Source of the DNA: Cylindrodendrum hubeiense
Lineage: Eukaryota; Ascomycota; Sordariomycetes; Hypocreales; Nectriaceae
Assembly (NCBI GenBank): GCA_014621425.1
Contig: JAANBB010000291.1
Location: 1-51,648, forward strand
Reading direction: 5' to 3'
Length of the DNA stretch: 51,648 nt
The position numbers and the translations under genes are program-made. A model generated the notes under the pieces. The model ran no database searches and was not told the DNA's origin. It saw only the letters and a program-made list of their open reading frames with translations. Below, in pieces: positions 34,139 through 45,250 of this stretch (positions are counted from its first letter, which is position 1; each line of letters opens with the position of its first letter).

Positions 34139-36197
34139 TTATTCAATCTGGACAGGCAAAATTTTGGCATGAGCATCAAACCGGTCAAACAGCGAGCCCC
34201 TGTTATCCGCGATTCCAGAAGGCTCCCTCTCAACATGTGATCTCAAAATCCCAATTCTTTGATAGGACCTGGTATTTACCGTATGTGGTTGCAAAGCCAA
34301 GTAAATAGCGGATTGTTGGCTCGCATGTGCCGGCGTCTGGATCATCTTGAGCAAATGAATTTCCATCATCTTTGACCCTTTCCGGGAAGTCTGATCGTCT
34401 CGGTGGAAAGAAAACCCGCTGTGGAATGACTCTTGATCTGTTCCTTCTCTAGCTGTGAGCCTTAGTGTATCTTTGCCTGGCTCAGACTCCAGTACGCCAA
34501 CCGCGAACTTGCCCTCTAGGACTAAAGTCCCACGAGTTAAGGCTCCCGTGAGAGAGGGGGGGTCTGGTTGGCAATCAATATTGATCACACTTGCCTCCAT
34601 TCTCAAACTGGGATCAGAGATATCCATCTGACACCATAATGAAGCAAACTCGCCGCACACCGAGCTCCAGGACCAAGACGGCAGGCTCTTGAGCTCATTT
34701 GGACGCGTCCCTTCAAATACAAACCAACATAGATCTGGAATGAGACAATCCTCCCACAAGCCGGCCAAGTAGCGTCCGCTATATCCCTTGGCAAGAACCG
34801 TTGCCACTCCAGCCGAGGCCACCAACCGGTCAGTGTGATACGTAAAGTCAAGATCCATAATGTTTTCAATGGTCTCATACCACAGCTGACGTCTCTTGCT
34901 AATACCACTTGTCTCAAGCCTATACTTTGCAACATTTAAAACCTCATTTGTCGCGTATTGAGGTCGAGGCTCCCGGGAGGTTGTACCACATTCGCAGAGT
35001 GTCTTTGTGTGGCATTCCCATGCTAATTCTCGTGGCCCAAAATGTAAGAAACGTCGAGATAGAATGTGCTCCTGGTACACCCATCCTCGTTGCATAAGGG
35101 GAAATTGCTCAATTTCGTCAACGCCTTTGTCAAAAGGGTGATCCACTCGTGTTCTTGCGACCAGATGATACGGACAGCCGTGAGTATCATACCCGCAAAG
35201 CTCCAGTGCTTGGTCACTTTTGGATTTCTTTGGAAACAGTCCTACTGAGCCATCCCTTGCAGATGTAGCGGCAATAGTGAACTCAGCATTGGAATAATAG
35301 GAAGCCATCATCACTGCCTCCTGTTCCCAATCTGATTTGGAATCCTGGAGGATGCACAGCGAGTCTATCCATATGAACTCGATGCCGATTCGGCAACAAA
35401 AGTCAATAGCTTCCTGGAAAGTAAGCGAAAGAGAATTCCATGGTATCTCACGCTGGTGCTGTTTGGAATTATTTTCATTCGTGACGATGATCTGCTGTTT
35501 ACCCCAGCAATGGCTCAGACACACGTAAGTCGCCCTTTGAGAGGGCGAGGAATCACATAATCGGACCTTGCAATTTCCGGGCCTTGAACCTTTGAGGATT
35601 TGAACAGTTCTTTTGGGTAATATCCCCTGGTTTAGATTTTCGCAGTCTTTGTGGTTCATTTCGCATTGTGAGATCCAAGCCTTGACCTGAAGTGCTAGGT
35701 CATCTACATTGGAGCTGGGGTTCATTCCGGGAGAGATTTTTGGCCACGGGCACGGCGTTCCTGGATCTAGTTAACAGTGAGAAACTCCACAAGTGGGAAT
35801 CTATCGTACCGGGAGTCGAGGAGATGTGAATAATCCGAGCCTTCCAACCGTCCGTGACCTTGCCAACAGGTCCATGAGTTTTGTCACCAGACCACTTGGG
35901 TGTGAGAGAAAGGACAGTCCTATCATGGGGAAACTGGTAGGATTTGCCCTTGACAAGCGTAATGTATAATTCATAAAGCGAAGCAGCCTCGGCGACGTCG
36001 GGGTAACAGTGCTCAATTGCGCGAAAGAGAGTGTTGCACAAGGTACAAATATCTGCAGACTCCTTGTACTTCCAGAGGTCTATGGCAGAGCGGCGGGTTC
36101 GCATATACTCGGCCTGAATTTTCTCGCAATCGAGATCAAAACAGAGCTGGCACAGCGATCCATTGGCTGGCGGAATATCGAGTTCAAATGCTGCCAT
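34139..36197 (-). CDS. HET-domain protein 1 (heterokaryon incompatibility)
   Basis: Exons 35810-36197 and 34139-35766 (43-nt intron, GTACGA...ACTAG) encode 671 residues. The HET domain (PF06985) begins at YVCLSHCWG (about 210-218) and includes FIWIDSLCILQDSKSDWEQEA and the AEFTIAATSARDGSVGLF block. The N-terminal ~200 residues hold a CxLC pair and a CTLC pair (near 17-55), as is common upstream of HET domains. The C-terminal half has GWVYQEHILSRR and LPSWSWSS, typical of this large family. HET proteins trigger or modulate cell death after fusion of genetically different hyphae; many copies per genome have unknown partners. No NACHT or WD40 repeats are attached. Shares a divergent promoter region with regulator 2. 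Confidence 0.88.
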
Positions 36198-36977
36198 GGT
36201 GCTTGCTCTCAGAAGGGCTTGTTGGAATGGGTGTTTGACTTCTTATTTCAGTCGCAGACAATACTATTCCCTTCAAAGAGGGTAAACTTGTTGCTGAGAG
36301 ACTGGTTAAATCAGAGATTAGAGCGCAAGTGCGTTATTTAGTACGAATGTTCAATCAGGCTGGCTCCCAGTCGAAATATGTGCATAAAAGCCACCGGCCT
36401 TAAAGATGCAGGCTTTGTCAGTACAGGTCCTACCAGTTCTGTAGTGTGATGAAACGCTTCATTGTGACATATGACACGGGACTTATATAGATTTAACGGG
36501 GGACGGAGGGGTCATTTCGCTTTTTTTTTTTCCCTTTTCTGTTCTCACTATCTTCAGAAAGAAGCTATAAGTAATACAGCTCACATGGCAAGTTAGGTTT
36601 GAGGCTACTAGGGCATGCAACTCCCTTTGGTGCCCAGATTTGAGGGCGAACTACAGCAGAAATTAAAAGCATCTTGCCTTTACATCACCCTAACGAGAGA
36701 AATACTTATTATGTAGCCAGCCCAGCGCCGACACACGGCCAACATGACCTGGCCGGAAGACAGGTGGGCCCCTCGGCCGGAGGCTTAGTCAACCACCGGG
36801 TAGACTCCCGATTTCCCCGCATTGAGCCGCCGATCTAGCAGCCTTCCATTTTCTTCCTACAATGCATTGTTATTGCCAATCAATTGTTGTTACTGCAAGT
36901 GTATTAACTGGGACTTGCGGCTAATTTGTCAAATATCCACCTGGGCTGACGCGTTTACAACCAAGACCACTGAGAAG
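36198..36977. other. Divergent promoter region, HET gene 1 / regulator 2
   Basis: An 11-base T run lies near 36521-36534, with pyrimidine-rich DNA around it. A CCGG-rich patch follows at about 36750-36800. The open frame runs upstream of 36978 to about 36822 but has no ATG. Confidence 0.5.
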
Positions 36978-39509
36978 ATGCTGGTAGAGGGCGAATCTCC
37001 TCCACAGACTATCGCATACAAATCGACGCAGCGAAGAACATTCAAGGCTTGCCGAACCTGCCGTTCTCAGAAAGCGCGATGCGTTGGGTCAGAAAATCCT
37101 CCCTGCCGGAGATGTAAAGCGACAGATAGGGATTGTGTATTTGAAGAACTTGCCAGCAAGAAAAGAGTGCAGAGTGCTCGGGGACAGGATGAACAGGGCA
37201 ACAAGCGGGCAAGGTACCTGAAAGCTATCTACCCTGATCTCCGCCAAATTCCTTGTATATCTTGGCTAATTCTATACTTTACTGCTACCAGGTATCATGA
37301 GCTAGAAGAAAGGGTGCTTCGAGTAAGGCTGTTCACCCCCGCCCATCGACAATTCCTGACTCGCTTACCTCTTCTTTTAGTCCTTCGACAGGCCTGAAAA
37401 TCACATTCCGTCTGATGGAGCTGCAGAGCCCTCTATCTTAACTGAGGGTGTAGCAGCTTTGGAAGATTTGACTCTGCTGCATCTCGATGCACCGATAACG
37501 GCAGTTCATTCCATGACGGCGACTGGTCCACCCCCTTCTCCCTTTTCACTGCAAAGCCAAGGTAGCCTTCCTCCAACTGCGTCTTTGCCGGGTTACGACA
37601 AAACACAAGCGCAAACTTCTTTGGCACCACAAAGGTACAGCGACGTCATCTCTGCAGGCCTCGTCTCTCAAACTGAAGGCCGTAAACTGTTTCAGCTGTA
37701 AGTACGCTACCAAGACATGCCAAAAGACATTCTGAGCTTCACTAACCCTGGTGGTTAAAGATACATGGCGAACGCCAACGTATTCTTGCCATTATTTGAC
37801 CCTGCTACTGACACGTTCGATGTTCTGCGTCAACGCTCAACTTTCTGTTTCACTGTAATTCTCGCCATTGCACTAAGAGCGAACCAGCCTCACTCCGATC
37901 CAAATGGGAGGGGTCAAAAGTGCTTCAGAGAGGCACAACATCTCGCAACAAAAAGTCTTTTTGCTAGCTCAGCCAGTCTAGAAACCATCCAAGGTATGGT
38001 TTTGCTTGCCGCAAACTCAGAAAAGAATTGGTTTGCCATTAGGCATGCATACCAGATGGGCCAGGACATGGGTTTGCCTGACCTTCTTCCTCGAGAGACG
38101 GGAACTACAAATCCTGAAGTTGGTATACAAAGCTGTAGTGATAGGCGCCTTGTTCGGCGGACGCGCACAGCGTTGATTCTTCACCAAGTCGAACAGGAAG
38201 TTGCTAGTGGCACCGCTCAGAAGTCCAAGGGGAGTTTAGTCAAGGATTTGTTCCTGAGAGCTTTTCTGACAACAAAATTCACAAATGCCTACGATATGCG
38301 AATTGTGGCGAATGTGGAAGTAGTTCAACTACGAGGTTTGCATCTTAGTGTTACACGAACTCATCACAGACACAGCTAATGGATATTAGAACGGCTTCTC
38401 CAAGACCTTGGGCTTCAGCACAGTCTTGCTGGGACTGTCAAGGAAAGAGTCAAACGACTCGAAGAGGATATTAATAAGTGGTTCGATCACTGGGATGCAG
38501 TGTATCAAGGTATGCCAAGTATCCGGTTAGCATACGATATAGTTTGACTCTGGATCATTGGCGCGATGTGAGCATCGGCTGACAGTTCATAGACCAAGAC
38601 TTTGACGTGGCGTGTTTTCAGCGAAGCAGCATTCGGTTACAAAGAGATTATGCATTCGTCATTGTCTGCAGTGCAATAATCAGCAAACTTGGTAACAAGC
38701 TTGCCATAGGAGCCACTTCCGACATGATGACTAGGGAGATGATAGAACTCATTGATCTTACGTTAAAACGAAGTACAAAGATACTCAGCTTCATTGCTGA
38801 GAATAACGAGTATAAGTGGTATCTACAATGGGCGCCAACATATTCGGCATTGTTCCCAGCTTTCACTGGTCCGTCTTCTCAAGTTTGCTGATCATTCTGA
38901 GTAATTGGTTCTAATCTACCCGATTTAGCTGCCCTCGCGTTTCGGTTGGCTAAACTTCGACCGGGTGTCGTAAGTTGGTGGTCTTTGCAATCGGCCTTTT
39001 CTACGGTGGCGAATATCCTTGAAGAATATCCATATCGACACTTCTCGCTGATAATTCGACATCTTTCAAGACTCGCCGCAAGCCTCGCGGGTTTGCAGGG
39101 ATCAACGGGGAGTCCCGGGACACCTCAAACCGGAGAAGCCATGTCAGACAGCAGAATTTCCAACGATCACAACATGCATCCCAGCCAAGGCGTAAAATAC
39201 AGTAGTCTCAATTACTCACCGAATTCTCGGTTGGAACCCCAAAGCCCGCATCGGACCGCAGACGATGACATATTGATATCGCCGGGCAGGTCAAACACAG
39301 CAAACCCATCATTTACAAATGACCGCGACGTACTTAACGATGAAGCATGCTGTATTTCAGCTTTGCCATCGCATTACCATTTTGAAGATGGTAGTCTTGA
39401 TCTCAAGGAGTTGGATATAGAGTCTCTGATGGAAACTTCCGAAGGGCTTCTTGACTTTAATTCTTTTGCTGCATTCATCCAAGCATCGATCGATATTCCA
39501 GGGGCCTAA
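36978..39509 (+). CDS. Zn(II)2Cys6 transcription factor 2
   Basis: Seven exons: 36978-37213, 37292-37322, 37381-37697, 37761-38335, 38390-38509, 38593-38868 and 38929-39509, giving 711 residues; all phases agree. The zinc cluster is C-x2-C-x6-C-x7-C-x2-C-x6-C (CRTCRSQKARC to RDC, about residues 25-52), followed by a basic linker and a coiled-coil segment (RYHELEERVLR) created by the 31-nt exon 2. The middle domain begins at LYMANANVFLPLF and fits the fungal TF middle homology region. The C terminus is acidic. Acceptor 38592 (TTCATAG) is chosen because the earlier CAG leads to a stop. The donor at 38336 (GTTTGC) is weak, so the exon 4/5 junction is the least certain. It lies 548 bp upstream of a co-oriented FAD oxidase, a likely target. 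Confidence 0.83.
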
Positions 39510-40057
39510 TGGAGGAAAGGTTGCTGGAAGTCGCAGGTGCTCAGATGGAGATGCCAGGGTTGGCAGCGGAGTCATTGGCGTGTGCATGTGAGCCACCACG
39601 GCACCCCGACTGTCTGGATTTTCCCCACATCCAATGTCAGGATTGATGTTGCCGAAGTTCTGGTAGAAAGGATGTAAGATGTATTTAGACACATAATAAT
39701 CTCATGGACTAAGATAAGGATGAGTGGATTTCTTGTGATTGTCCGAAATCTGTCTTCCAGCCGTTTTGATCCTGTGCAGGCGCGGGGACGGCTCCGCGCT
39801 AAATGTTTGCCGGCAGCAACCATTGTGAAAATGGAGGCGGTGCCGGCCCGGCTCCGGAACGGCCGTGTCTGAATTTGCGCGCGTGATACTTGGCTCCATC
39901 GATAAGCACCACATCAGCGTACAACGGGTCCATTCCCAATCCAGAAGCAATAATGAGACCCATCTCGAGAATCTGCATAAAGGCGCCTACTGACTTTGTC
40001 TGGCTTCAATATTCATAGCAATATTTACCTCCCTTATTTTATGCTATTGCATGCAAA
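39510..40057. other. Promoter region of the FAD oxidase
   Basis: GC-rich DNA at about 39776-39880 with many CCG/CGG triplets contrasts with AT-rich DNA on both sides. The paired sites are listed separately. No gene is seen. Confidence 0.5.
39789..39856. promoter_or_regulatory. Two CGGCTCCG sites, 60 bp apart
   Basis: CGGCTCCG occurs at 39789-39796 and 39849-39856, about 200-270 bp before the oxidase start. CGG-N2-CCG inverted triplets fit dimeric Zn2Cys6 regulators, and such a regulator gene lies directly upstream. Binding is inferred only. Confidence 0.4.
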
Positions 40058-41404
40058 ATGTCCAATTCACCGGACGGAATCTACGAAAAGGGCATTATTG
40101 ACCCAGGCTTCCCAGTCAAGAACTCGACCCAGTCGTTTTGGCTAACGGAGCCGGCAACGATCAGTAAGCTCCAATCTCCATGGCCTAAAAATGCCGACAT
40201 TGTTATTATCGGTTCGGGCATGACGGCGGCTAGTCTAGCCTATACCCTGTTCTCCAAGCGCCCGAACCTGCAAATTGTCATCGTCGAGGCCCGTGATCTC
40301 TGCTCCGGGGCGACAGGCCGTAATGGAGGTCATATCAAAGCCATGAGCCCTGGCGCGTGGTTTGATCGAAAGAAGCAGTTTGGCGTGCAGGAGGCGTTGC
40401 GCATCATGGAATACGAGCATGGCCATTTGGAAGAAATGGCCTCATGCATTAAAGAGAACAAGATCGATTGTGATCTGAATGTGCTCGAGGGTTTGGATGT
40501 TTACTATGATGACAAGGTCTTCCAACACGCGTGCAATGCCGTGGAAGACATGCGAAAATACGCTCCGAGTCTTGCAGATCGATACTCAGTTTATACAACA
40601 AGCGAGGACCTCAAGGCAAGAAACTGCCCCGAAGAATGCGTTGGAGTAATCGGCATGACTGCTGGTTCCATGTGGCCGTACAAGATGGTAACAGCGTTGC
40701 TCGAAAAGATGGTCAAAGAGAATGGCCTCTCAATTCAAGCAAACACTGTCGTCACGTCAGTTGTTGATGAAGATGCTTTATCTTTCGCCACAGTCAAGAC
40801 AGACCGAGGAGAAATCAACGCAAAACACGTCGTCCATGCAACAAATGGCTGGGTTGGCCGTTTAATCCCGGAATTGAGACCATACGTCTCTCCGGTGCGT
40901 GCCAATGTCCAGCGCAAAAGCCCGCAACCGGCCAAGTTGCGATTGAAGAACTCCTGGTGGCTCCGATATGGCGAAAAAGACTACGATTACATGATGCAGA
41001 GACCTGACGGCGCCTACATTGTCGGGAGAGCGAATACGGGGCGCAAAGCAACAGCAGACGACGGGACAATGGATTTAGTGCCGCAGGCTCATCTGCGCGG
41101 CGTGACTCCTCAATTGTACGATTTTGGGACTGACAAGATCGAGACAACGCATGCTTGGAGCGGTGCGGTTGCCTTTACGCTGGACGGGAATCCTTTCGTT
41201 GGCCGACTTCCCTTTCCCAACCGCAGCCACCAATGGGTGTGTGCTGCTTTTCAGGGCATCGGCATGGTCAGGGCATTTAGATCGGGCCAGATGTTAGCGC
41301 TACTTCTTCTTGAGCAAGAGTTACCTACGCTCTATCCTCGGTCCATGCTTCTTACAAAATCCCGGGTCAAGGAGTGGCAGAAAGTAATTCCGAGTAAGCT
41401 TTAG
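40058..41404 (+). CDS. FAD-dependent oxidoreductase, DAO family (amine/amino-acid oxidase-like)
   Basis: A single exon of 448 residues. It has the dinucleotide-binding motif ADIVIIGSGMTAASLAYTL (about 46-64), then EARDLCSGATGRNGGHI, a variant of the ATGRNGG segment of DAO-superfamily oxidases (PF01266) related to gamma-glutamylputrescine oxidase. The C terminus has AWSGAVAFTLDGNPFVGRLP and AFQGIGMVRAFRSGQMLA, which close the FAD site in this family. It should oxidise a secondary amine or amino acid with release of hydrogen peroxide; the substrate is unknown. There is no signal peptide and no clear peroxisomal C-terminal SKL (it ends PSKL, so Ser-Lys-Leu is the literal last tripeptide, which is in fact a PTS1). 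Peroxisomal location is therefore likely, which suits peroxide-producing oxidases. Probably controlled by the upstream Zn2Cys6 gene. Confidence 0.88.
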   Translation: MSNSPDGIYEKGIIDPGFPVKNSTQSFWLTEPATISKLQSPWPKNADIVIIGSGMTAASLAYTLFSKRPNLQIVIVEARDLCSGATGRNGGHIKAMSPGAWFDRKKQFGVQEALRIMEYEHGHLEEMASCIKENKIDCDLNVLEGLDVYYDDKVFQHACNAVEDMRKYAPSLADRYSVYTTSEDLKARNCPEECVGVIGMTAGSMWPYKMVTALLEKMVKENGLSIQANTVVTSVVDEDALSFATVKTDRGEINAKHVVHATNGWVGRLIPELRPYVSPVRANVQRKSPQPAKLRLKNSWWLRYGEKDYDYMMQRPDGAYIVGRANTGRKATADDGTMDLVPQAHLRGVTPQLYDFGTDKIETTHAWSGAVAFTLDGNPFVGRLPFPNRSHQWVCAAFQGIGMVRAFRSGQMLALLLLEQELPTLYPRSMLLTKSRVKEWQKVIPSKL

Positions 41405-42708
41405 ACACTGCTATGGAATGAAAGACTTAGCTAGTATTATTATGCAATTGAAACTCGCATCACACTATTAGCGCCTTCTGCTTGTCTTCATATGATATGT
41501 AGAAAGAAACTGCAGGATTTGTTGTGCCTGCGTAATACCTGGGCTTTTTCTGTCTTTCGTTGCTTCCATTTCATTAATATTGAATGGAGGTCTTGAATTG
41601 AAAACAAATGTGTAATACCAGCTGATGATCGAATTTCTTGATCTGCTAGTGATGAGTGGCGTGGTATGTGTATAGTGGTTGTTCGAAAACTGATTGCTGA
41701 TTGGAAATGGCTGTCCCAATATAATCAGCTGTAGATATTGTGGATATTGTGGTAGAGAAGCGAAGTGTGGCCAGCAGTAGCTTCCAACACCTTCGTCAAG
41801 AGACCATGTAAAGCTGGCGCCGTACCCCGTATTCTGCGGCTAAAAAGAGGGCTTTAAAGGCCCAGCTTTGTCAGTGACAGAGACGTAATTTCGCTTAGAG
41901 GACTCTTGGCGCGGACGGCAAGCCACAGCTGACAGGACGACCAGTGATATCTCGTGCCACTGTGATGCGACTCTATTGGCATTTTGACGGTACCTCTGAC
42001 TATAGCTTGAGGGCAGCTCTAACTACAGATCTGGCGATGGGCGGGATCACACCTTTGCCGGCAGACCTGATTGTAGCCCTTACAGCAGCTCGAATCGTAA
42101 TTCTGGCCGCAGCCCAACTCAGCAGGTATTTCAACCCAGCTGGTATGCCAACCAGCCGTAGCCACCAACATCCTGAAACCTGCAGCGACAGGCAATTTGG
42201 CACTACTGTATACTGTAAGCGCTATTCAGCGCCATTGTGCGCCATTGGATACACGAAGGTGAGTTCCTCCTGGGAGAATCTATACTCGGGTTTAGGGAGG
42301 CTATAGTAAATCCACGCGTCTATCCTGATGATCTTATTAAATATGCTGGGTAGGCCTACCGGTTTTGTTCCTTTCTCCAGCCAATCTGGAATAATTTGCG
42401 GACGTGTAGTCAATGTCTTCATTATGTAGCCCTGGTCAATGTGATTGGTTAATGATTGTAGAGCACATGGAGGGCGAAAGCGACGCCTGCATCCTTAGTG
42501 TAGTGGACTGTGGCTGGCTCGACATATGGTTTAAATGATCTGGCGTAAAGGGATCTCCCCCTATTTTGACCTACAATCCATATATCTCGGCCATTACCAT
42601 CCCAACAAGCTATACGACGAGCCCAACTCACCCCCCTACAACTACAACTCGACATTAAACTTCAAACTTGTGTTTAGTTTTCACTCCCCGTTCGGAGTTT
42701 GACTCAAT
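41405..42708. other. Intergenic region between FAD oxidase and secreted protein
   Basis: It contains an imperfect inverted repeat (AAAGCTGG near 41811, CCAGCTTT near 41863) and an S/N/G/Q-coding-like stretch at about 41990-42200 that is open in several frames but broken in each. The open frame at 41944-42306 has no recognisable domain. A relic exon is possible. Confidence 0.45.
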
Positions 42709-43158
42709 ATGCATATTCGTTCTATTCTACTCCTTGCCTTGACTAATGGCATATGTACCGCCAAACTATGTGCGCCAGGAAGCACTTCAACAAGCGACCT
42801 AGCGACATCAGCCTCGAGCGCATTGACTTTGAGCACATCAATCTTGACCCCATCAACCTCGAGCACAACGACCTCGGCCACAACTACCGCCACAACCAAC
42901 GTCTTCTCTTGTCCGGCAGGCGACGGTGTTTGCAGTGACGGGTTTACTCTTTTGTGCAACATCGCTTTCTGGGCCGCGAACCCTAAAGGTGTTCTTTCTT
43001 TTGAAGCCTGTGTAGCTTCTTGCGCTGCCGACAGCCTTTGCACGGGATTTTCATGGTCGGGTGGTAACGGCCAATGTTATTTCGGATATGCAAACCCGGG
43101 GGATCTTATCAGAGTGCCAGTTGATGATTTCCAATCTGGAGTCAAAGGCACATGTTAG
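42709..43158 (+). CDS. Small secreted cysteine-rich protein with Ser/Thr linker (PAN/Apple-like)
   Basis: A single exon of 149 residues. It starts with a signal peptide (MHIRSILLLALTNGICTA, about 1-18), followed by a Ser/Thr/Ala-rich linker (about 25-65) likely to be O-glycosylated. A Cys-rich C-terminal domain follows with eight cysteines (SCPAGDGVC, LLC, EAC, ASC, LC, QC, TC). The pattern SFEACVASCAADSLCTGFSW with a later GNGQCYF resembles PAN/Apple modules, which bind proteins or carbohydrates. A wall-associated protein or an effector is possible; the function is not assignable. Confidence 0.75.
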   Translation: MHIRSILLLALTNGICTAKLCAPGSTSTSDLATSASSALTLSTSILTPSTSSTTTSATTTATTNVFSCPAGDGVCSDGFTLLCNIAFWAANPKGVLSFEACVASCAADSLCTGFSWSGGNGQCYFGYANPGDLIRVPVDDFQSGVKGTC

Positions 43159-43588
43159 GGTACAAAATAGTATGGCACGGGACAGTGGTGGCGGGGATAG
43201 AATTAGATTGTAACTAATAGATTGCGCCGTTCGGCGGCGAATATATGGCAAGTCGTTAACCAGTCAGGGTATCAATAATGAATAACATGATCCTCCTTCA
43301 TGCAGCCCGGAGTACTTTGGAGACGTAGTTGATTGATGACCCCTGCAGCCTTCTGGTATCTGATTGAGAAGGATGAGCATCCCTGTAGCCAATGTATTTC
43401 GGCCTGAAATAACAATTTCTGCCTTAATCCTGATTGAGGGGTACTTGAGATTCATTGACGATGGACGGCTTGGCTGGCAGTCTCAAACCTCATCACCTAA
43501 CTGGTTTCGTGGCCCATTCGGCATCAGAATTAACTTGCGACTAAAATTTGTTGCTTATAGACACTGTTCCTCCAACAATTTTTACAAC
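43159..43588. other. Promoter region of HET gene 2
   Basis: The reading frame of HET gene 2 is open upstream to 43364 and contains an ATG at 43373, but the translation there lacks the character of the family, so this is taken as 5' leader. Nothing else is seen. Confidence 0.5.
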
Positions 43589-45250
43589 ATGGCGGATGGT
43601 AGTGCGGGTTTACGACCACATGTGAATAGGCTTGACAATGTCCAAGAAACATGGCCGCTGCGTTTGCTTCATGTCAAGACGATGGAGTCAATCCCCAGGA
43701 GTGAAGATGAACGTGGGGTACATTACGGAGGAGTAAGAGCACCCGCCTATAATATTATGTCGTACACCTGGGGTCGTTACAGAGATGATGCCAAGGGAGA
43801 AGCAATTGCGGTGACGGGTCCAGGTGGTAGCAACCTCGGCTGGGATATCCCAAAGATCAAGAGAGAAACGGCATTCGGCGCTAATGATTTCAGCGCTGTC
43901 TTGAGGGAAGTTGCAGGCGACGGCGAGTTCGTATGGGTCGATGTCGCGTGCATGAACCAGAACCAGGGCTCCCCCGACTTTGCAGATCAGCTTGGAAAGC
44001 AGGCTGCCATATTCAACCGGGCCAGGCAAAGCTATGTCTGGCTCCACCAGACGGGCGAGGAGGAGATGAAAGCTACCCTCCAGTTGATGACGGAAATACT
44101 AGAATCTGCATTTGAAATACGCGAAGGGGTGAACTCCCACGGGAAGTACAAAAACAATATCCCGCAACGACATGCAGATATAAAAACCCTGGAACGACTG
44201 CTCGTTGACCCTTGGTTTTCGTCCCTTTGGACTCTGCAGGAAGCGTACATCCAGAAAGACGCAGTCATTCTCGCAAAGGGTGGACGGACTGTCCATTTTC
44301 GGGTTTCTTCAGTGCCCGAACTTCTCACTGTTCGTTCAATCAGCGGCATTTGCACCCAGCTTCACTCCTGGGTATGGCAGCCTATCAAAACTTTGATTGA
44401 CGAGGCGGGTCTCCGTCAGCTCCAGTCCAAGAATCCACTTGTGCTGCTCAGTGCCTCTGCACGAAGGACCGCCACTCAGCCCGCTGATAAGATATATGGC
44501 ATCATGCAGATATTTGGCCTGCGGCTAGGTACATCTACCGACGGTGCAGATCCAGGGCAGATTTTCGATCTTGAAGAGCTGGAGGAGCAACTTTCACGCG
44601 AGATTACTCGTTCTGCCCCAACACTGAGCCAGTTGTTCTTGCATCGTGACCAGCCAGCGGCTGGACGTGCTTGGCGTCATAATATCGGGGCTGTCGCACC
44701 TGACAGATCATTCCGACGACACGGTGCTATGGTACCAGGGAGAGACTCGACCCTTCACGTGCCGGAAGAATTCCACAATGCAGTGGAGATCTATCAGGCA
44801 TGCGAAATGTCCTTCGTCAAAACAGGACCTGTATTCCAGGGAAACTTGTGGCGGCTCGCGGAGTTGAGAAAGCGATGGGTCAGACAAGAAGGAGAGCCGA
44901 GTCGTGAAGGGTCAAGTTTCTATCCAGATGATCCAAAAACGCCCGATATGAACACGTTTGCTCGGTCCCTCTTTCTGGACCATTTTTCTGGCATTCAGGC
45001 AATGGGAGTGATGCCAGCGGGTTTCGCTTCTTGGGGCAAGCCTGTTCTAATTGCGGACGGCATTGAGCTGGAGTATCCCCAGCAACTGTCGATCCTCATC
45101 CTGGGGCGAATACGGGATGACGTGACTGGTGAAGAGGCTTGGGTTGGATTGTTGGCGAGAGAGAAGGGCTCTAGATATGAGCGTGTAGGTTTCTGCACGT
45201 GGCAAGGAGAGCCTGCACACATAGAAAGGGTACAATGCGAACTTTCGTGA
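43589..45250 (+). CDS. HET-domain protein 2
   Basis: A single exon of 553 residues from the ATG at 43589 (MADGSAG). An in-frame ATG at 43373 would add 72 residues without family similarity. Near the N terminus, LRLLHVKTMESIP and RAPAYNIMSYTWGRY (about 51-64) start the HET domain, followed by FVWVDVACMNQN and KQAAIFNRARQSYVWLHQT. WFSSLWTLQEAYIQKDAVIL and the ADKIYGIMQIFGL segment are typical of this HET subgroup. It belongs to a different subfamily from the gene at 34139-36197 (YTWGRY versus HCWG), so the two are not recent duplicates. A role in allorecognition-type cell death is known for some members; the partner is unknown here. Confidence 0.87.
   Translation: MADGSAGLRPHVNRLDNVQETWPLRLLHVKTMESIPRSEDERGVHYGGVRAPAYNIMSYTWGRYRDDAKGEAIAVTGPGGSNLGWDIPKIKRETAFGANDFSAVLREVAGDGEFVWVDVACMNQNQGSPDFADQLGKQAAIFNRARQSYVWLHQTGEEEMKATLQLMTEILESAFEIREGVNSHGKYKNNIPQRHADIKTLERLLVDPWFSSLWTLQEAYIQKDAVILAKGGRTVHFRVSSVPELLTVRSISGICTQLHSWVWQPIKTLIDEAGLRQLQSKNPLVLLSASARRTATQPADKIYGIMQIFGLRLGTSTDGADPGQIFDLEELEEQLSREITRSAPTLSQLFLHRDQPAAGRAWRHNIGAVAPDRSFRRHGAMVPGRDSTLHVPEEFHNAVEIYQACEMSFVKTGPVFQGNLWRLAELRKRWVRQEGEPSREGSSFYPDDPKTPDMNTFARSLFLDHFSGIQAMGVMPAGFASWGKPVLIADGIELEYPQQLSILILGRIRDDVTGEEAWVGLLAREKGSRYERVGFCTWQGEPAHIERVQCELS

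Noticed and set aside
43364..43588. Upstream extension of HET gene 2 as coding
   Set aside because: Open by chance: the translation lacks similarity to HET N termini, and the family-like sequence starts just after the ATG at 43589.
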